64,000 nt of DNA from Yamagishiella unicocca. Its lineage: Eukaryota > Chlorophyta > Chlorophyceae > Chlamydomonadales > Volvocaceae. The stretch is taken from positions 310,001 to 374,000 of the forward strand of contig BDSL01000017.1 of the NCBI GenBank assembly GCA_003116995.1. The letters are read 5' to 3'. Below are positions 32,302-44,700 of this stretch, in pieces (position 1 is the first letter of the stretch; the number at the start of each line of letters is the position of its first letter). The notes under the pieces were generated by a model. The model had not been told where the DNA came from, did not search any database, and was given only the letters and a program-made list of their open reading frames with translations. Both the position numbers and the translations under genes were made by a program.

Positions 32302-35300
32302 ATGGCTGATATACAGCTTGCACCACCCCCTGTGGTGGAAGACGCTGAGGTCTTCCTGTCGGCCTCGGACGATGAGGTCGTGCAGCAGGCAATTACTCCA
32401 GAGCTTCTCTCGGCCCTTGTCAAGCAGGTGCGGCCGCTCAGGCGAAGGGCGCTTGTAGGCTGCACCTCGTCGTCGCGCCATGCAGACACCCTGCTGTACG
32501 CCTCAGAGTCCCTCTGACTACCAGCTGATTCGCGCTTGCCAGGTTGAGTTCTACTTCTCCGATGCCAATCTTCCTACTGACAAGAAGCTCCTGAAGCAGA
32601 TTCGCAAGGACGCTGAGGGATTTGGTAAGCGCCGACTAGACCACGTCAGCGCCCAAGTTTTGATAGCGGGCTTTCAGGCTTGTTTCGTGTTTGAGTAGGC
32701 CTGGTTATGCCTTCGTAGTTGTCTGTTTCACTACAGCTTTTGCGTTTGTCATGCGACTTCGCCTAGCTCTTTTCGCATGCCCATTAAAGTGAGTCCACGT
32801 GCCTGCCCATTATATCGCCGCCGCCGCAGTTCCTGTTAAGCTCTTTGCGAATTTTCGCAAGGTGCGCGCCCTGTCGAAGGATGTGAGTATCATCACGGAG
32901 GCACTACGGGGCGCAACTCTGCTGCAGCTTTCCCAGGATTGCAAGCGTGTGCGGCGCATCATACCAGTGCCTGAATATGATATCTCCGATATCCAGCGCC
33001 GAACCATTGTGGTTGAGAACCTTCCCGGCAACCCCAGCCCAACAATTGAGAGCGTCACGGACATGTTCCGCCTGTACGGGCGCGTCAAGCTGGTCCGAAT
33101 CTGCAGCCGGGAATCGAAGGGCAAGCTACCCAGCTGGCTGACGGTGAGTGACTCTGCTTGTGGGAGGCCAAACTGTTTCAGGCTTGCTGTCTGTACGGTC
33201 GGCGGGATTCGTACGGCGATGGTGGATTCTGAATTCTTAGCCTTTCATTTTCGTAACGTATTTCTGGTCTGACAACGCCTGGATTACGTATGCAGCACCG
33301 TCATTGCACGAACACGCATCATTTAAGTCCGCGCTGCAATCTGTTCTTCACGCTAATAGTACATACGCCCGTTCTTTCACCTGTCCCGCTGTCAGGGCTC
33401 CTGCCAAAACATGGGTGGTCAGCAGCACGCGTACGTGGAGTTCGAGGACGAGGAGGGCGCCATTCTGGCTGCTGCTGCCCTCGCCCAGGAGAACGACGCC
33501 CCCGACGGTGTCGTTCAGGTCCGCCGGCTCCTTGCCTGCATTGCTGAACAGCGCGAGCGCCGCAGCGTCAACGGCGCGGGCAGCAGCTTTGGAGGCAGCA
33601 GCGTCGGTTGCAGCCGCAAGGGTAGCCGCGATGTGTCCCCTCTGGGCAGCCGACACGGCAACAGCCGCCGCAACAGCGGCGGTGGAGCTCCGTATGGCAG
33701 CTACTCGTGCGGTGGCAGCACCTGGACCTCGTCGGGCGGTGGCGCCCCGCCGTCGGACCCCTACCATCAGTCGTACCACTACCATTCCTACGGTGGCGCT
33801 TTCGACCACGGTGGCGGCAGCCGACGCGGAAGCGGCGGCGGTGCCGGCGCATCGCCCACAGTTCCGCACCTCCCCCCCCCACCGCCACCACCACCGCCAC
33901 GCCGTAGCTGCGACAGCGCGCCGCCTTCGGAGCTGCTGCCCGCCGCCCCTGCAGTCGCACCAGCACCTCCCGGTAGCGGCCGCTCCCTTAACATCTACCG
34001 CCCGCCGGCCAAGCGCCTGTCAGATGGTTACAACAGCGGCTTCCAGACGCCCGCTATGGCCGTCGCTGCCCCCCTGGTGACCCCGCTGCAGCGCTCTCTG
34101 TGCGGCAGCTTTGGCAGCAGCAGCTTCGGCACTAACGGCAGCACGGCACCCGTCAGCGCCGCCAGCACGCCGACTGGCGCGCCATCGTCTCCATCGCCCA
34201 TGATGACTGCGATGCCGCCTGCCTTCATCTCGGTCGCCGCCAACTCGCCGCCGATCTCGACTCGCGGCATGTCCAGCGGAGGCGGCAAGCCGCCGGTACA
34301 CCCGCCATCCATGTTGCTGGGCCAGGGCGCGGTCGTGGCTCCAACCGCCGCCGTCGCCGCCAAGTCGCTGCCATCAGAGAGCCCCGTCGCTACGGTGCCC
34401 ATCAATTCATTGGCTGAGGCCATCGCCCATGTGCAGGCCGAAAGGCGGGCATCGGAGGCCGGCGCCAAGACGGCTGCCGTCCCTCCCCCCGCCCCCATTG
34501 CGGATGCATCCCCGGCGGTGTCCGTCCCATCAGCCACCGTTCCTTCCGTGCCCGCACCATCGGCCGCTGCGGCGGCTGTGGCGGCCGCCCAGCGCCCGGG
34601 CCCCACTGCGCCCAAGTACTGCCTGGACCTGGCCGCCGGTTTGCAGTCCCGTGGCCCACGCTTTGTGAGCTCTGTGGAGGGATCCCAATACGCCGACGCT
34701 GGCCCCAGCCCCAAGCAGACGGCCTGCAACAAGGCCATTGTGGCCGTCGCAGCCACCGCCGCGCCTGCGCCATCAACTCTGCCGCGTGGCACCCAGGCTC
34801 AGATGGTTGCCAACGTCGAGGACTTCATCAACAACATCCTGGCCCGCCCAGCCGCCCGCCCTGTTGCGGCGCCGAGCTCCGCTGCAGCCGCCGCTTCTGC
34901 CGCCGCAACAGCAGCCACCAACGGCGCACCCCAGCAGCAGCGTAAGGCCTCTTTGGGGGCCGCAGCCGTTCCGGCGTCGACCCCGCGGTCGCTATCGTTG
35001 TCCTCTGCGCAGCCACAGCCTGTCGCTGACGCCGCCGCGGCTGTCGCTGGAATCCTGGCGTCCGCGCTTCGCCGTCCCTCCAGCACCCCAGTCGCAGCTG
35101 CCGCCGCCACTGCCTCCGTAGCCTGCTGCGATATTGTGCCCCCGGCTAAACCTGCTGCCGCCATCGTGGCCACCGTTTCCACGGACGTCAAGCCCGCCGC
35201 CGTCACCCAAACTGCTGCAGCACTGCGCCCTACTGTTTACATCACAGCTATCGCTGAGCACGAGGCCGTCGCTGGAGCCCCCGAGCTATCGCTCGAGCAC

Positions 35301-35870
35301 GCGGTCACAGTCACGGTGCACAGCCACGCCGGCGCTGGCTTCCAGAAGCCCAAGCCTCAGGTCGTTGTGCCTGAGCCGGAGGTACTGGCCTGCAGCAGCA
35401 GCAGCGTCACTAGCAGCCCGCGGGAGTCGTCGCCCATTGCCCGTTACACGCCTTCGGGATATGCTTCCTCTGCTGCGGCCAACAACTACAACAACAAACC
35501 CAAGAACGTCAAGAACAGCAGCACTGGTTCCGCTGGCCGCAGCGCCCAGCCGGGCGCAAAGCGTCTGAGCCGCCGAGAGTACGCACAGTGGGCGGCTGCG
35601 ACTCCCGGATTCCGTGCAGAGGCAGCCATGAAGTACGCTGCGTCTGGGAGCCCTGTGGTTTCTGCCGGACTCGCGCGCAGCAGTGGTGGTGGTGCTGGTC
35701 AGGGCGCTTCCGCCTCACCAGCGGCGCTGGCGTCGATCTCTGACGGCGGCATGTTTGGGTCGACCACCACCTCGATGGGGTCTTCGCATGCGGGCGCTAT
35801 CTGGCACGTTGCCAGGGGACCTGATGGGTCGAAGGGTTTCGGCGGCCGCGCTCGGTCGTTGCTGGCCTGA
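32302..35870 (+). CDS. LARP6: La-related RNA-binding protein, LARP6 type
   Basis: Four exons join in phase: 32302-32427, 32543-32624, 32830-33143, 33396-35870 (998 residues). The La motif starts at about residue 42 (KQVEFYFSDANLPTDKKLLK, then GFVPVKLFANFRKVRALS and the GATLLQLSQDCKRVRR wing). An RRM-like domain follows: RTIVVENLPGNPSPTIESV with strand HAYVEFEDEEGAI, split by intron 3. The La motif/RRM pair at the N-terminus and the VENLP strand match LARP6, a protein that binds RNA structures or mRNA 3' regions. The C-terminal ~750 residues are low-complexity Ala/Ser/Pro/Gly with no domain seen, longer than in most relatives. The first 41 residues are acidic. Introns are short and carry none of the dispersed modules. 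Confidence 0.9.
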
Positions 35871-37772
35871 GCATTAGGAAAGGAATGGTGCTTCGGAGAG
35901 AATCGGAATGTCGTTGGATGGGAGTTTTGGAGGTTTTCCCGTTTTTAGCCATGATTGGATTATGCGGGGCGATCTTCGTGGTGTCCGCGCTCTCCGGAAG
36001 ATTAGGTGAGATTTACTTGTGGCCTCTACACTGAAGCACGGGTACACCAGGGTGCTGCGCCGGGCCCTTCGAATGCCTGATGGAACATTCAGGGGTAAGT
36101 GATGGATGAGGGAAAAGGTGCGTCTCGTTTTGGTATACTTTTGTCGTCAGGTGCGGTGCAAGAATACGTTCATTCATGCCACACGCGGACTGGCGCGCCC
36201 AGTCACTTTCAGCTAACCCAGCTTGGCGGCCACACTACAGGCCGTACATGGATCTCGAACTTTCGAGCGCAGCTGTTTGTTTTGAAAGGCGGGTTTTGTT
36301 ACTGGCAATGATCGCGTGTGTGATAGACGGTTTTGACTTAGCAAATAAAAAAGGCCGTGCTTGCTACTCACCGAAGGACTGCATGGGAGAATGGCAATAT
36401 TTGATGCAGTAAGGGTTCTTGGTAAGGGATATGGCGTCATGAGAAGGCGAGAGTTGGTCTCACACTTTGTAGGGCGTTGCCCAGCCCTTGTGACTCGTCC
36501 GAGCTAGCGAACGTCTGCTTCATCACACGTACGTGTGTACGTGCTAGGGCCATACAATTAGTGTCTCTAGCTCCTGGACTAGATGGGGCGTAAGACCGCG
36601 GAGCGTTTGGGTGAGGCGAGGCGTGTGTTGGATGCAATCTGCATCTTACTGCTGTCTGTGTCCTGGTCGGTTCTCCTATTCTTTGTACCGTTTAGAGACT
36701 TTGTTCTCCTCGATTTTTTTCTAGTGTTCACAATTGATTTAAACCAAAAGCTAGGCTTAGCAGTCCGCGGCCCGCCGCTGGATTGGACCCTTCCTCTAGT
36801 AAACTTTCTTTAGTAATTGCCGGATGTGGTTGGCGTATGGGCGGCAGCCCTAGCTTCCCATCGTCCCGCTTTAGTATTTGCCACTCACAATGGCACTCTT
36901 CCTCTGTAATGCCCTCTAGTATGACCGGATGAGTCTCTCCTCCTCTCCTTTTGGGTGGCATTCGCACCGACCTGCTGTATCGCAGGCCGCACTCGAGCGT
37001 CCTCTCGCACATTTAATAACCGACGTCACGAGCATGTATTGGTTGCCAGCACCGCTGGCTCGCTAAGCGGCTCAGCACGCACCTCTTATGGGGAACAAAA
37101 CTAGGACGTGTCTTGTTTTGTTTAGGTGCAACCTGCCTGTACCCCTCGTTCTGGCGGCAGCAGTAATGACGACTCTGGCTTGGTTGAAGCATACGTCAAG
37201 GATAGGGGAGCTTGCTGCTTAGTGTCTGGAACCACACGGGTAAGCCATGCGCGCGTGGCAGGAAGGGATGAGAGGAAAACCCGTGGGTGGGCACAGACTA
37301 GGAACGCCTATTACTATGTCGTTTGGTACACGAGGGAGGTAGGGAGGGGGATAATGGCATGGCCGAGGCGCGTGCGAAGGCCACTTCAGTGACATGAAAG
37401 GGAGGAGCTTGTGAAGATGGTGTCGGACTTCCACGCTACTTCCACTGGCTAACAAGACGCTCGCAACGTCGCAAGTCGCCGATTCCATCTGCCGTATTCG
37501 CCGTGCCTGCGCGATTTCACGGCGTGCGAAATTCCCAAGCTGACATGCTGCTCTGTACAGGCTGTATTGGCTGTGCTGGCTGTATTAGCTGTATTTGGCA
37601 TGCAGTTGGACGAGTTAGTGTAATAGTAGGTAGGAAACGCTTTTCTGCTGCTTAACATGCTAATTTAGGAATTCAACATTTATTTCTGTTCATTAGCATC
37701 ATCTTCTGTCGAAGACAGTGATAATATTTCAGCCGGTCTGCTGGCAGCGGGCCAGCGGCGGGCTCGGAGGAA
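35871..37772. other. Intergenic region between LARP6 and CCDC47 homologues
   Basis: AT-richer than the flanking genes. The longest frames are under 95 codons and unconvincing. The 5' UTR/promoter of the CCDC47 gene and the 3' UTR of LARP6 must lie here. One module A-like core (AGAGGAAAACCCGTGGGTGG) occurs at about 37271-37290. Confidence 0.5.
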
Positions 37773-39771
37773 ATGCGGCCTGAGGCCGTCGCCCTCTTGG
37801 GCTTGTTAGCCCTTACATTAGCATGTGGTTTGGCAAATGCAAATGGCGTGGAGCTGGAGGGCCTTGACAGCCCAGATCTCCCCGTCGACCTTGGCGACAG
37901 CGCTGCAGGAGCGTTTGTTGGCGAGTCGCAGAACGCTGAGCAGTGCCGCGGCCAGTGCCAAGAAAATCAGGCGCCGCAAGAGGAGCCCAAGCCCCGGGCT
38001 GTCGTTGGAGGCGCCCCTCGGCGGCGGACGACCGCATTCGTGACACCGCAGCGCCCCAAGAACTACCACCTCGAGGCTGCGGCCGCTGTCATCTTGGTCA
38101 TTTATATCGTCGTCGCCGTATGGGGCACCCGGGCCAACGGCAAAATCGCCGAGGCCTTCGCAAGACAGCATTGCATCGGCGACTCGGCGCTCTTCCCACG
38201 CCAGTTTGCGCTGTGTGGTGCCGGCGAGCCCAATGCCTCTGGCGGACGTGCACCCCTGATCAAGGAAAGCTCTTCCCTTTACAAGTTCTACGCCTCCGGA
38301 CGGCGGCACTGCCAGGGGTGCCTGGCCACGGTTTCGCTCCGAAACCGCCCCGACCTGCTCTCCTGGGCGCTCAGCATCTTCCTGCCCGCCGAGGACCTCG
38401 TGGAGATTGAGATCTACATGAACGAGGTCAACATGCCCCCCATGGTCCTGGCTGTCGGCACCCCCCGCCAGGCCCGCACCCTCGCTGACCGCGCCGACGT
38501 GCACGCCTACGCCAAGCCGCTTAAATTTACTGGATCCGGATCCGTCAACGACCCGGTTCCCAACTGGCCAGGCCAGAAGCTCCAGGTCCTGGCCGAGCAC
38601 AGCTCCCTCTTCTACGACCTCTTCTCCGACCCACGGGTCAACGCCGTCTTTACCTCCACAGCACATGCCGACAAGCTGCGCCTCTTCCGCAGCCTGCTCG
38701 TGACGTCGGAGAACTCCAACGGCAGCCACAAACGCCTGCTGCGCTTCGTGTTTGCCTTGCCAGCCTCGGACGACATGAAGGCGCTGGCGCCGCTGCTGGC
38801 GCTGGTCCCGTTGCTGGTGGACCTGGTCGGGGTGTACAAGTGAGGACGGCGGGAGGGGCTCTGACGGAGGGGCAGATGAGCGGGGCCTGACGAGCGGTGT
38901 GTGTGGGAGGCGGGCGCACCTGGGCATGTGGGGGTCACCTAACAGAGGCAGGCGGGGGGGCGTGACGGGCTTGGGCTTGGGCTGTGAAGGCGGCGCTCTT
39001 GCCTTTCTGGTCAGCAGCCGCCAGACGCCGTTGGGCGGTGTCGCTGGCCGCCTCGAGCCAGCTATCGGGGATGAATCCGTACAGGTCCCCGGGGCGCACG
39101 TGTAGCTGCCGTTGGGTTGCGGTTGGGATTGGTTTGGCAGGGGGCTGGGATTGATTTGGCGGGCGTTTGCTGGGGGCAAAAGCTGGGTCCACCAATGTGG
39201 TCCATTGCTGTCTATGTTTTCCATTATGCGTCTTGTACCACGAGGCCTATCCGCTGTTTGAATAGAGCCCTACCTTCCCCCCTTGCTCCAGGCTGTCACC
39301 GGATCTGAAGAAGCGAGCGATCGACACTCGGACCCGGCAGGAGGCGGCGTCGGCGGATGCAGAGGAGAACCGCCGTAAGCGCATCGAGGCCGTCCAGAAG
39401 CGCAAGATGGAGAAGCTGATGGAGGAAAAGGTACGACACACGTTGTGTCGTACATCTTGGGGAGGCGGGGGCCAGGCCGAAACCCCCATCTAAGATCCCT
39501 GCGCCCAAACCTGGAACCCAAACTCTGGTACCATTAGCAACACAAACTCCTAGCAACACAAACACCAGCAATACAAGCACCCAGCAACACAAACCATAGC
39601 AACACGAACCCTAGCACACAAACCCAAAAACCCTTGCCCCGTTGTCCCTCCCTCCCTCCCTCCCAGGAGCGCATCTCCCGGCTGGCCCCCGAGGCCCGGC
39701 GCAAGGCGGAGGAGCGTCTGGCCAAGCAGGCCGCCAAGAAGACCATGAAGGTCAAGATGATGCGCATGTAG
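37773..39771 (+). CDS. CCDC47: CCDC47 homologue (ER multipass-translocon / PAT-complex subunit)
   Basis: Three exons keep phase: 37773-38839, 39292-39430, 39667-39771 (436 residues). A signal peptide (GLLALTLACGLANA, residues 9-24) precedes an acidic luminal segment. One membrane helix lies at about 101-118 (EAAAAVILVIYIVVAVWGT). A cytosolic DUF1682 domain follows (LYKFYASGRRHCQGCLATV, DLVEIEIYMNEVNMPPMVLA, LRFVFALPASDDMKALAPLL). It ends in the diagnostic Lys/Arg/Met-rich coiled coil (RRKRIEAVQKRKMEKLMEEK ... KKTMKVKMMRM). In animals CCDC47 acts with Asterix to receive multipass membrane proteins at Sec61 and affects ER calcium. Length fits the family. No dispersed intron modules are present. 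Confidence 0.93.
39431..39453 (+). promoter_or_regulatory. Hairpin covering the 5' splice site of CCDC47 intron 2
   Basis: The intron begins with a perfect 10-bp stem (GTACGACACA / TGTGTCGTAC) and a 3-base loop, starting at the first base of the GT donor. In RNA it could mask the donor or position it; any regulatory effect is inference. Confidence 0.5.
39533..39626 (+). repeat. AGCAACACAAAC tandem repeat in CCDC47 intron 2
   Basis: Six to seven imperfect copies of a 15-16-bp unit (TAGCAACACAAACC) lie shortly before the pyrimidine-rich tract and acceptor of exon 3. Confidence 0.85.
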
Positions 39772-39779
39772 GCGCTGAT

Positions 39780-39975
39780 GCGGCAGGAGGGGGAGGAGGA
39801 GGGGGAGCAGGAGGAGGAGGAGGAGGGCGAGGAGGAGGGGGAGCAGGGCGAGGAGGAGGGGGAGCAGGGCGAGGAGGAGGGGGACGAGGACGAGGAGCAG
39901 GAGGACGAGGAGGAGGAGGAGGAGGAGGTGCAGGAGGAGGAGGTGGAGGACGAGGAGCAGTGGTGGTGGTGGTGG
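39780..39975 (+). repeat. GAG/GGA-rich simple repeat after the CCDC47 stop
   Basis: A GGAGGAGGGGGAG-type purine run begins nine bases after the stop codon, so it is probably in the 3' UTR. It encodes spurious Glu-rich or Leu/Ser-rich frames. Confidence 0.85.
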
Positions 39976-41754
39976 TGCCGCGGGATCGGTTGTTGCACCG
40001 GTGGTGGCTGGGGCTGGGGGCTGGTGCTGCTGATCACCTGCTACTGCTGATGCTGGCGCCGCTGTTGCAGCTGGCAGGGGTTGTGGGGGAGGTGCAGCTG
40101 GTTTGGGATGTGCGGTTGGTGGGGGAGGTGCGGCCGGTGGGGGAGGTGGGGGGTTCCGGATCCAGCGGGGGCGCCGTGAGATGGATCCTGTTCCACGCCG
40201 CGTCTGGGGCCAGTGCAATGTACGGGCAGAGGTGCGGAGCCTTGGGGGTTACTGAGGTCGGAGTTCGCTCACGCCGCCGCCACCGCCGCCGCTGCGGCGG
40301 CGGCGGCGGCTGCAGTACAGGCCGCGTGCAATGTGTGTGCCGGCGTGTCCCCGGTGTGAGATGCGCGCGGTGTGTGCGTTTCAGGGCGTGGTTGCGTGGT
40401 TGCGCGTTTGCAGGGTGCGGGCGTGGTTGCGTGTTTGCATGTCGGGTTCCACCCGAGTGCTCATTTGCGTTGCGCGCGGGGCGCTTAGTGTGGTGCCGCA
40501 GTGTGCCGTACACGGCATCCGCACGCCTGTCGTTGCGTTTTCAGCTTTTCATGCAACACTGAGACCCACCCACACACCCACTCGTGTGCCTATGTGGCTA
40601 CGGACACACAAACAGCGTGTTCGCGGTGTAGCGGTGGAATAGCGAACAGCAACGCGATTTGTTTCCGTGGATTCCTCGCGGTCAAATAACGCGCAACGGG
40701 AAAGGCGACTGCGTGGTGGCTGGGCTGGCAGCGCCAGCGGTTTCGGAGCGCAGTGCCATCGCCACGAGTACGCGCGTGGTTCGCATGTTTTGTCTTGGAC
40801 GGAAGCGCTGACCAGCTAAGATTTTGAAAGATAGGAGTACACATTCAGGCGGATGCGGGAGACGTTCGATGGCGCGGTGGCGGTGGCGGTGGGTCTTCAC
40901 TGAGGTGGCCGTGGGCTGGTCTCATCCACATGGTCGAACTCGAGACGGGAGGGTACCGGTATGGCGGTCGAGGATACCTCGAATGACGGCACCGGTATGG
41001 CGGTCTGATGATGGGATGTGCTGTGCCGTACTTAAGCCGCCCGCGGCCTGGCTGTTGGGAGGGCCGAGGGCGTAGTTTGTTCTGCGGTACGGTGGCGGGA
41101 TGGGGATTGGGCCCATGCGCGGCGCGAAGAGCGCCCGCAACGGCCCTCAAACTGTTTTCCGGGCACCCTCTTCCGTCCCTCGCTGTCCCCATTTCCAGAA
41201 GGGCGCATTGGACGTCTCAGCATGGATGCGCGGTGCTGTTGGGAGGCTGTGCAAGGGCAGCAAGCGCGGACAGGCCATGCGTGCGATTTGCTTGTAACAG
41301 CCATAGGAATAATTTCCAATTGCCAGGCCATTCCGTAGGGATGGCATGCCTCTTCTCAGATCCACAATGCCGAGCCCGCGGTTGTGGCGCTGGCCGGTAT
41401 CTCGACATGAAGTGCTCTGTAATGTTGCGTTCGTGAATTTATTCGGCGAATTCGCAAGAAATATAGCGTGCATCAGGTGTGCATACGTCGTAACTATAAT
41501 AGTACAAACGCCCTCTCAGACACCCGAAGCTGAAGCGACAGACATTTAAAGCCGCTGCGTCCTTTCGTCCTCGTCGCTTCCAAGCTGTCGAAGTACTTTC
41601 ACCTGGAGGTCTCAGTTTTGTTTCGTGCTGTGCTGCATAGTGTCGATCAGCAACGGTTCAGGCGGGAGCTGCTGATGGCTAAGTGTTGATTGGCGTTCGT
41701 GGCGCGGCTAGCGTCACACAGGAGGCTCGACCTACGAAGCAACCCAGACACAAA
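39976..41754. other. Intergenic region before the DUF212 gene
   Basis: No gene is supported. A GGTACCGGTATGGCGGTC-like word is repeated at about 40953 and 40988. The 5' UTR of the next gene lies at the right end. Confidence 0.5.
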
Positions 41755-44700
41755 ATGGAACCCACCCAACATAACTGGGTCGTCGGGTTCTTCGTCAACG
41801 GCGTATTAATATCGGCCATGGTGGCATTCCTTATAGCCCAGCTCTCCAAGGTCTTTACCCATTATTACCAAGAACAGGTGCGAAGAGGATGCCGCCAGTA
41901 TGCGATCTGTCAGCAACGGACGAAAAGCCCTGAACATAGTCTTGCCCCATGTCTCCGACCTCGCCGCCCTCATTCCACACCCACGCGCCGCTGGGCCTCA
42001 GGTTTGGGACTGGACTAGGCTGGTGAGCAGCGGCGGCATGCCGTCCTCCCACACGGCTCTCATCGTAGCTCTCACAACAGCAGTAGCCGCCGAGAGCGGC
42101 ACCAGTAGCTCCCTCTTCGCGGTGTGCTTGGTCATCTCGCTCATCGTCATGTACGACGCGACAGGTACGGTTCGGCGCTGCGCGCGCCTCGATGATCCCC
42201 CTCCCCCGTAGACACACGCGTGTTCCTGGGGCTCTCGCCCTGGTGCAGCGCGGCAGGCAGCCCCAGTGCACGTCTACTCGCTGGTGGAGCCAGAGCCACA
42301 CAGGGCTCTCAGCTGCAGCGCACTTGCTCCGCCGCCTGCCCAAACCCACCTTAACCCCGCCCTCGCTGCCCTGCCCTGCCCGGCCCACCCTCACCCCAGT
42401 TCTCCAGCATGCGTCGTAAAACGTCGATTCGAAACGGGTTTTCTCACATCCACGGGTCTTCCTCAAAACCCCCCCTTCCCCCACGCCCAGGCGTACGACT
42501 GCACGCCGGGCGGCAGGCCACGGTGCTCAACATCATCATCGCGGAGATGCCGCCCGACCACCCCGTGCAGGTGGGGGCGAAGTGGGGGAGACGGGGGCTT
42601 CGAGGAAGACCCGTGGAGGGAGACGGGGGCGGGGGAGGGGGGCGGGGGATGGTGTGAAACCGGTGACGGAGGGGGAGGGGGGGGCGGTGCGAGGAAAACC
42701 CGTGTACGAAGAGCAATCGGGGGATGGAGGAGGTGGGGGGAAAGGACGGGGGTTGCTGGCGAGGAGATTCGTTTACACGGGGTGCGGGGCTGGGGGTGCG
42801 GGGCTGGGGGGGTGCGGGGCTGGGGGGTGCGGGGCTGGGGGGATGCGGGGCTGGGGGGGGGGGGGGGGGGCGGGGCTGGGGGGGTGCGGGGCTGGGGGGG
42901 TGCGGGGCTGGGGGGTGCGGGGCTGGGGGGTGCGGGGCTGGGGGGGTGCGGGGCTGGGGGGGTGCGGGGCTGGGGGGTGCGGGGCTGGGGGGGTGCGGGG
43001 CTGGGGGGGTGCGGGGCTGGGGGGGTGCGGGGCTGGGGGGGTGCGGGGCTGGGGGGGTGCGGGGCTGGGGGGGTGCGGGGCTGGGGGGGTGCGGGGCTGG
43101 GGGGGTGCGGGGCTGGGGGGTGCGGGGCTGGGGGGGTGCGGGGCTGGGGGGGTGCGGGGCTGGGGGGGTGCGGGGCTGGGGGGGTGCGGGGCTGGGGGGG
43201 TGCGGGGCTGGGGGGGTGCGGGGCTGGGGGGTGCGGGGCTGGGGGGTGCGGGGCTGGGGGGGTGCGGGGCTGGGGGGGTGCGGGGCTGGGGGGGTGCGGG
43301 GCTGGGGGGTGCGGGGCTGGGGGGGTGCGGGGCTGGGGGGGTGCGGGGCTGGGGGGGTGCGGGGCTGGGGGGTGCGGGGCTGGGGGGGTGCGGGGCTGGG
43401 GGGGTGCGGGGCTGGGGGGTGCGGGGCTGGGGGGGTGCGGGGCTGGGGGGGTGCGGGGCTGGGGGGGTGCGGGGCTGGGGGGGTGCGGGGCTGGGGGGGG
43501 TGCGGGGCTGGGGGGTGCGGGGCTGGGGGGTGCGGGGCTGGGGGGGTGCGGGGCTGGGGGGGTGCGGGGCTGGGGGGTGCGGGGCTGGGGGGTGCGGGGC
43601 TGGGGGGGTGCGGGGCTGGGGGGGTGCGGGGCTGGGGGGGTGCGGGGCTGGGGGGGTGCGGGGCTGGGGGGGGTGCGGGGCTGGGGGGGTGCGGGGCTGG
43701 GGGTGCGGGGCTGGGGGGGTGCGGGGCTGGGGGGGTGGGGGGTGCGGGGGCTGGGGGGGTGCGGGCTGGGGGCGGGGCTGGGGGGTGCGGGGCTGGGGGG
43801 CGGGCTGGGGGGGTGCGGGGCTGGGGGGGTGCGGGGCTGGGGGGGTGCGGGCGGGCTGGGGGGCGGGGCTGGGGGGGTGCGGGGGCTGGGGGGCGGGGCT
43901 GGGGGGTGCGGGGCTGGGGGGGTGCGGGGCTGGGGGGGTGCGGGGCTGGGGGGTGGTGGCGGGTGGGAGGGGCAAGTGCAGCCAACTGGCCGGCAGGTGA
44001 GGACCCCGGGGGTAAGGGCAGAGGTCCGAATGAGCCCTGGGTGCTGGCCCGAGGGGAGAAGTGCTGGCGGGAGGGAGGGTGCTGGCCATGTGGGAGGGTG
44101 ATGGCCATGTGGGAGGGTGCTGGCCATGTGGGAGGGTGCTGGCCCGTCATGGCCGGTGATCCGCCCGCTATCGTGGTGCTGTAGGGAGGGGGGTGCTACG
44201 TGTCGCCCCCAGCTCAGCTCCAGGGAGGCACATGCGCGCCATGACCGACTCGCGAGCTGGGAACATGGCGCCCAGGGGCCTCCCTGGAGTTGAGCTGGGG
44301 GCGCGAGTCCGGGAAGACAGGATGACGGGGGTTGTAGGGAGGGGCCAGGTCGGGCATGGAGTAGGCGCATTACCAAATGTGGGTTGACTAGGGGAATTGC
44401 GAGGAAGACCCGTGGACGCGAGAAAAACCGTGTACTTGGGGGTAAGGGGGTGTCTGGCAACGGGTGGTCCCCTGTTTAGAGGGAGGGTTGCAAGGAAAAC
44501 ACTTGTACAAAGAAAACCGTGGGAAGGGGGGCCGCGGCGAAGGAACCCGTGTATAAGAGATAGGAGGAGGAGGCGACAGGGGGGGGGGCCGGTACGTTAT
44601 GTGGGATGGCACCCTCGGGCTCGATGCATGCTTGAAGATGACGGAGGGCGGCTGAGGGAGGGGCGAGCGTTGAGCCAGTGATGAGTCATGGTCCTGTGAA

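Noticed and set aside
33304..35700. Several 120-250-codon frames on both strands inside LARP6 exon 4
   Set aside because: Shadow frames of a GC-rich, Ala/Ser/Pro-coding exon. Only one frame continues in phase from the La motif and RRM exons.
36583..36813. Small ORF with hydrophobic stretch (ICILLLSVSWSVLLFFVPF)
   Set aside because: Short, in AT-richer intergenic DNA, with codon use unlike the neighbouring genes and no family match.
38628..38642. Module A-like word CCGACCCACGGGTC in the CCDC47 coding exon
   Set aside because: It is only a 14-base match and encodes conserved-looking protein sequence (SDPRVN). Treated as coincidence.
42266..44460. Very long overlapping ORFs (438-665 codons) on both strands in the DUF212 intron
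   Set aside because: They are stop-free only because they translate a 15-17-bp G-rich tandem repeat. Products are pure Gly/Cys/Ala or Pro/Arg/His repeats in every frame.
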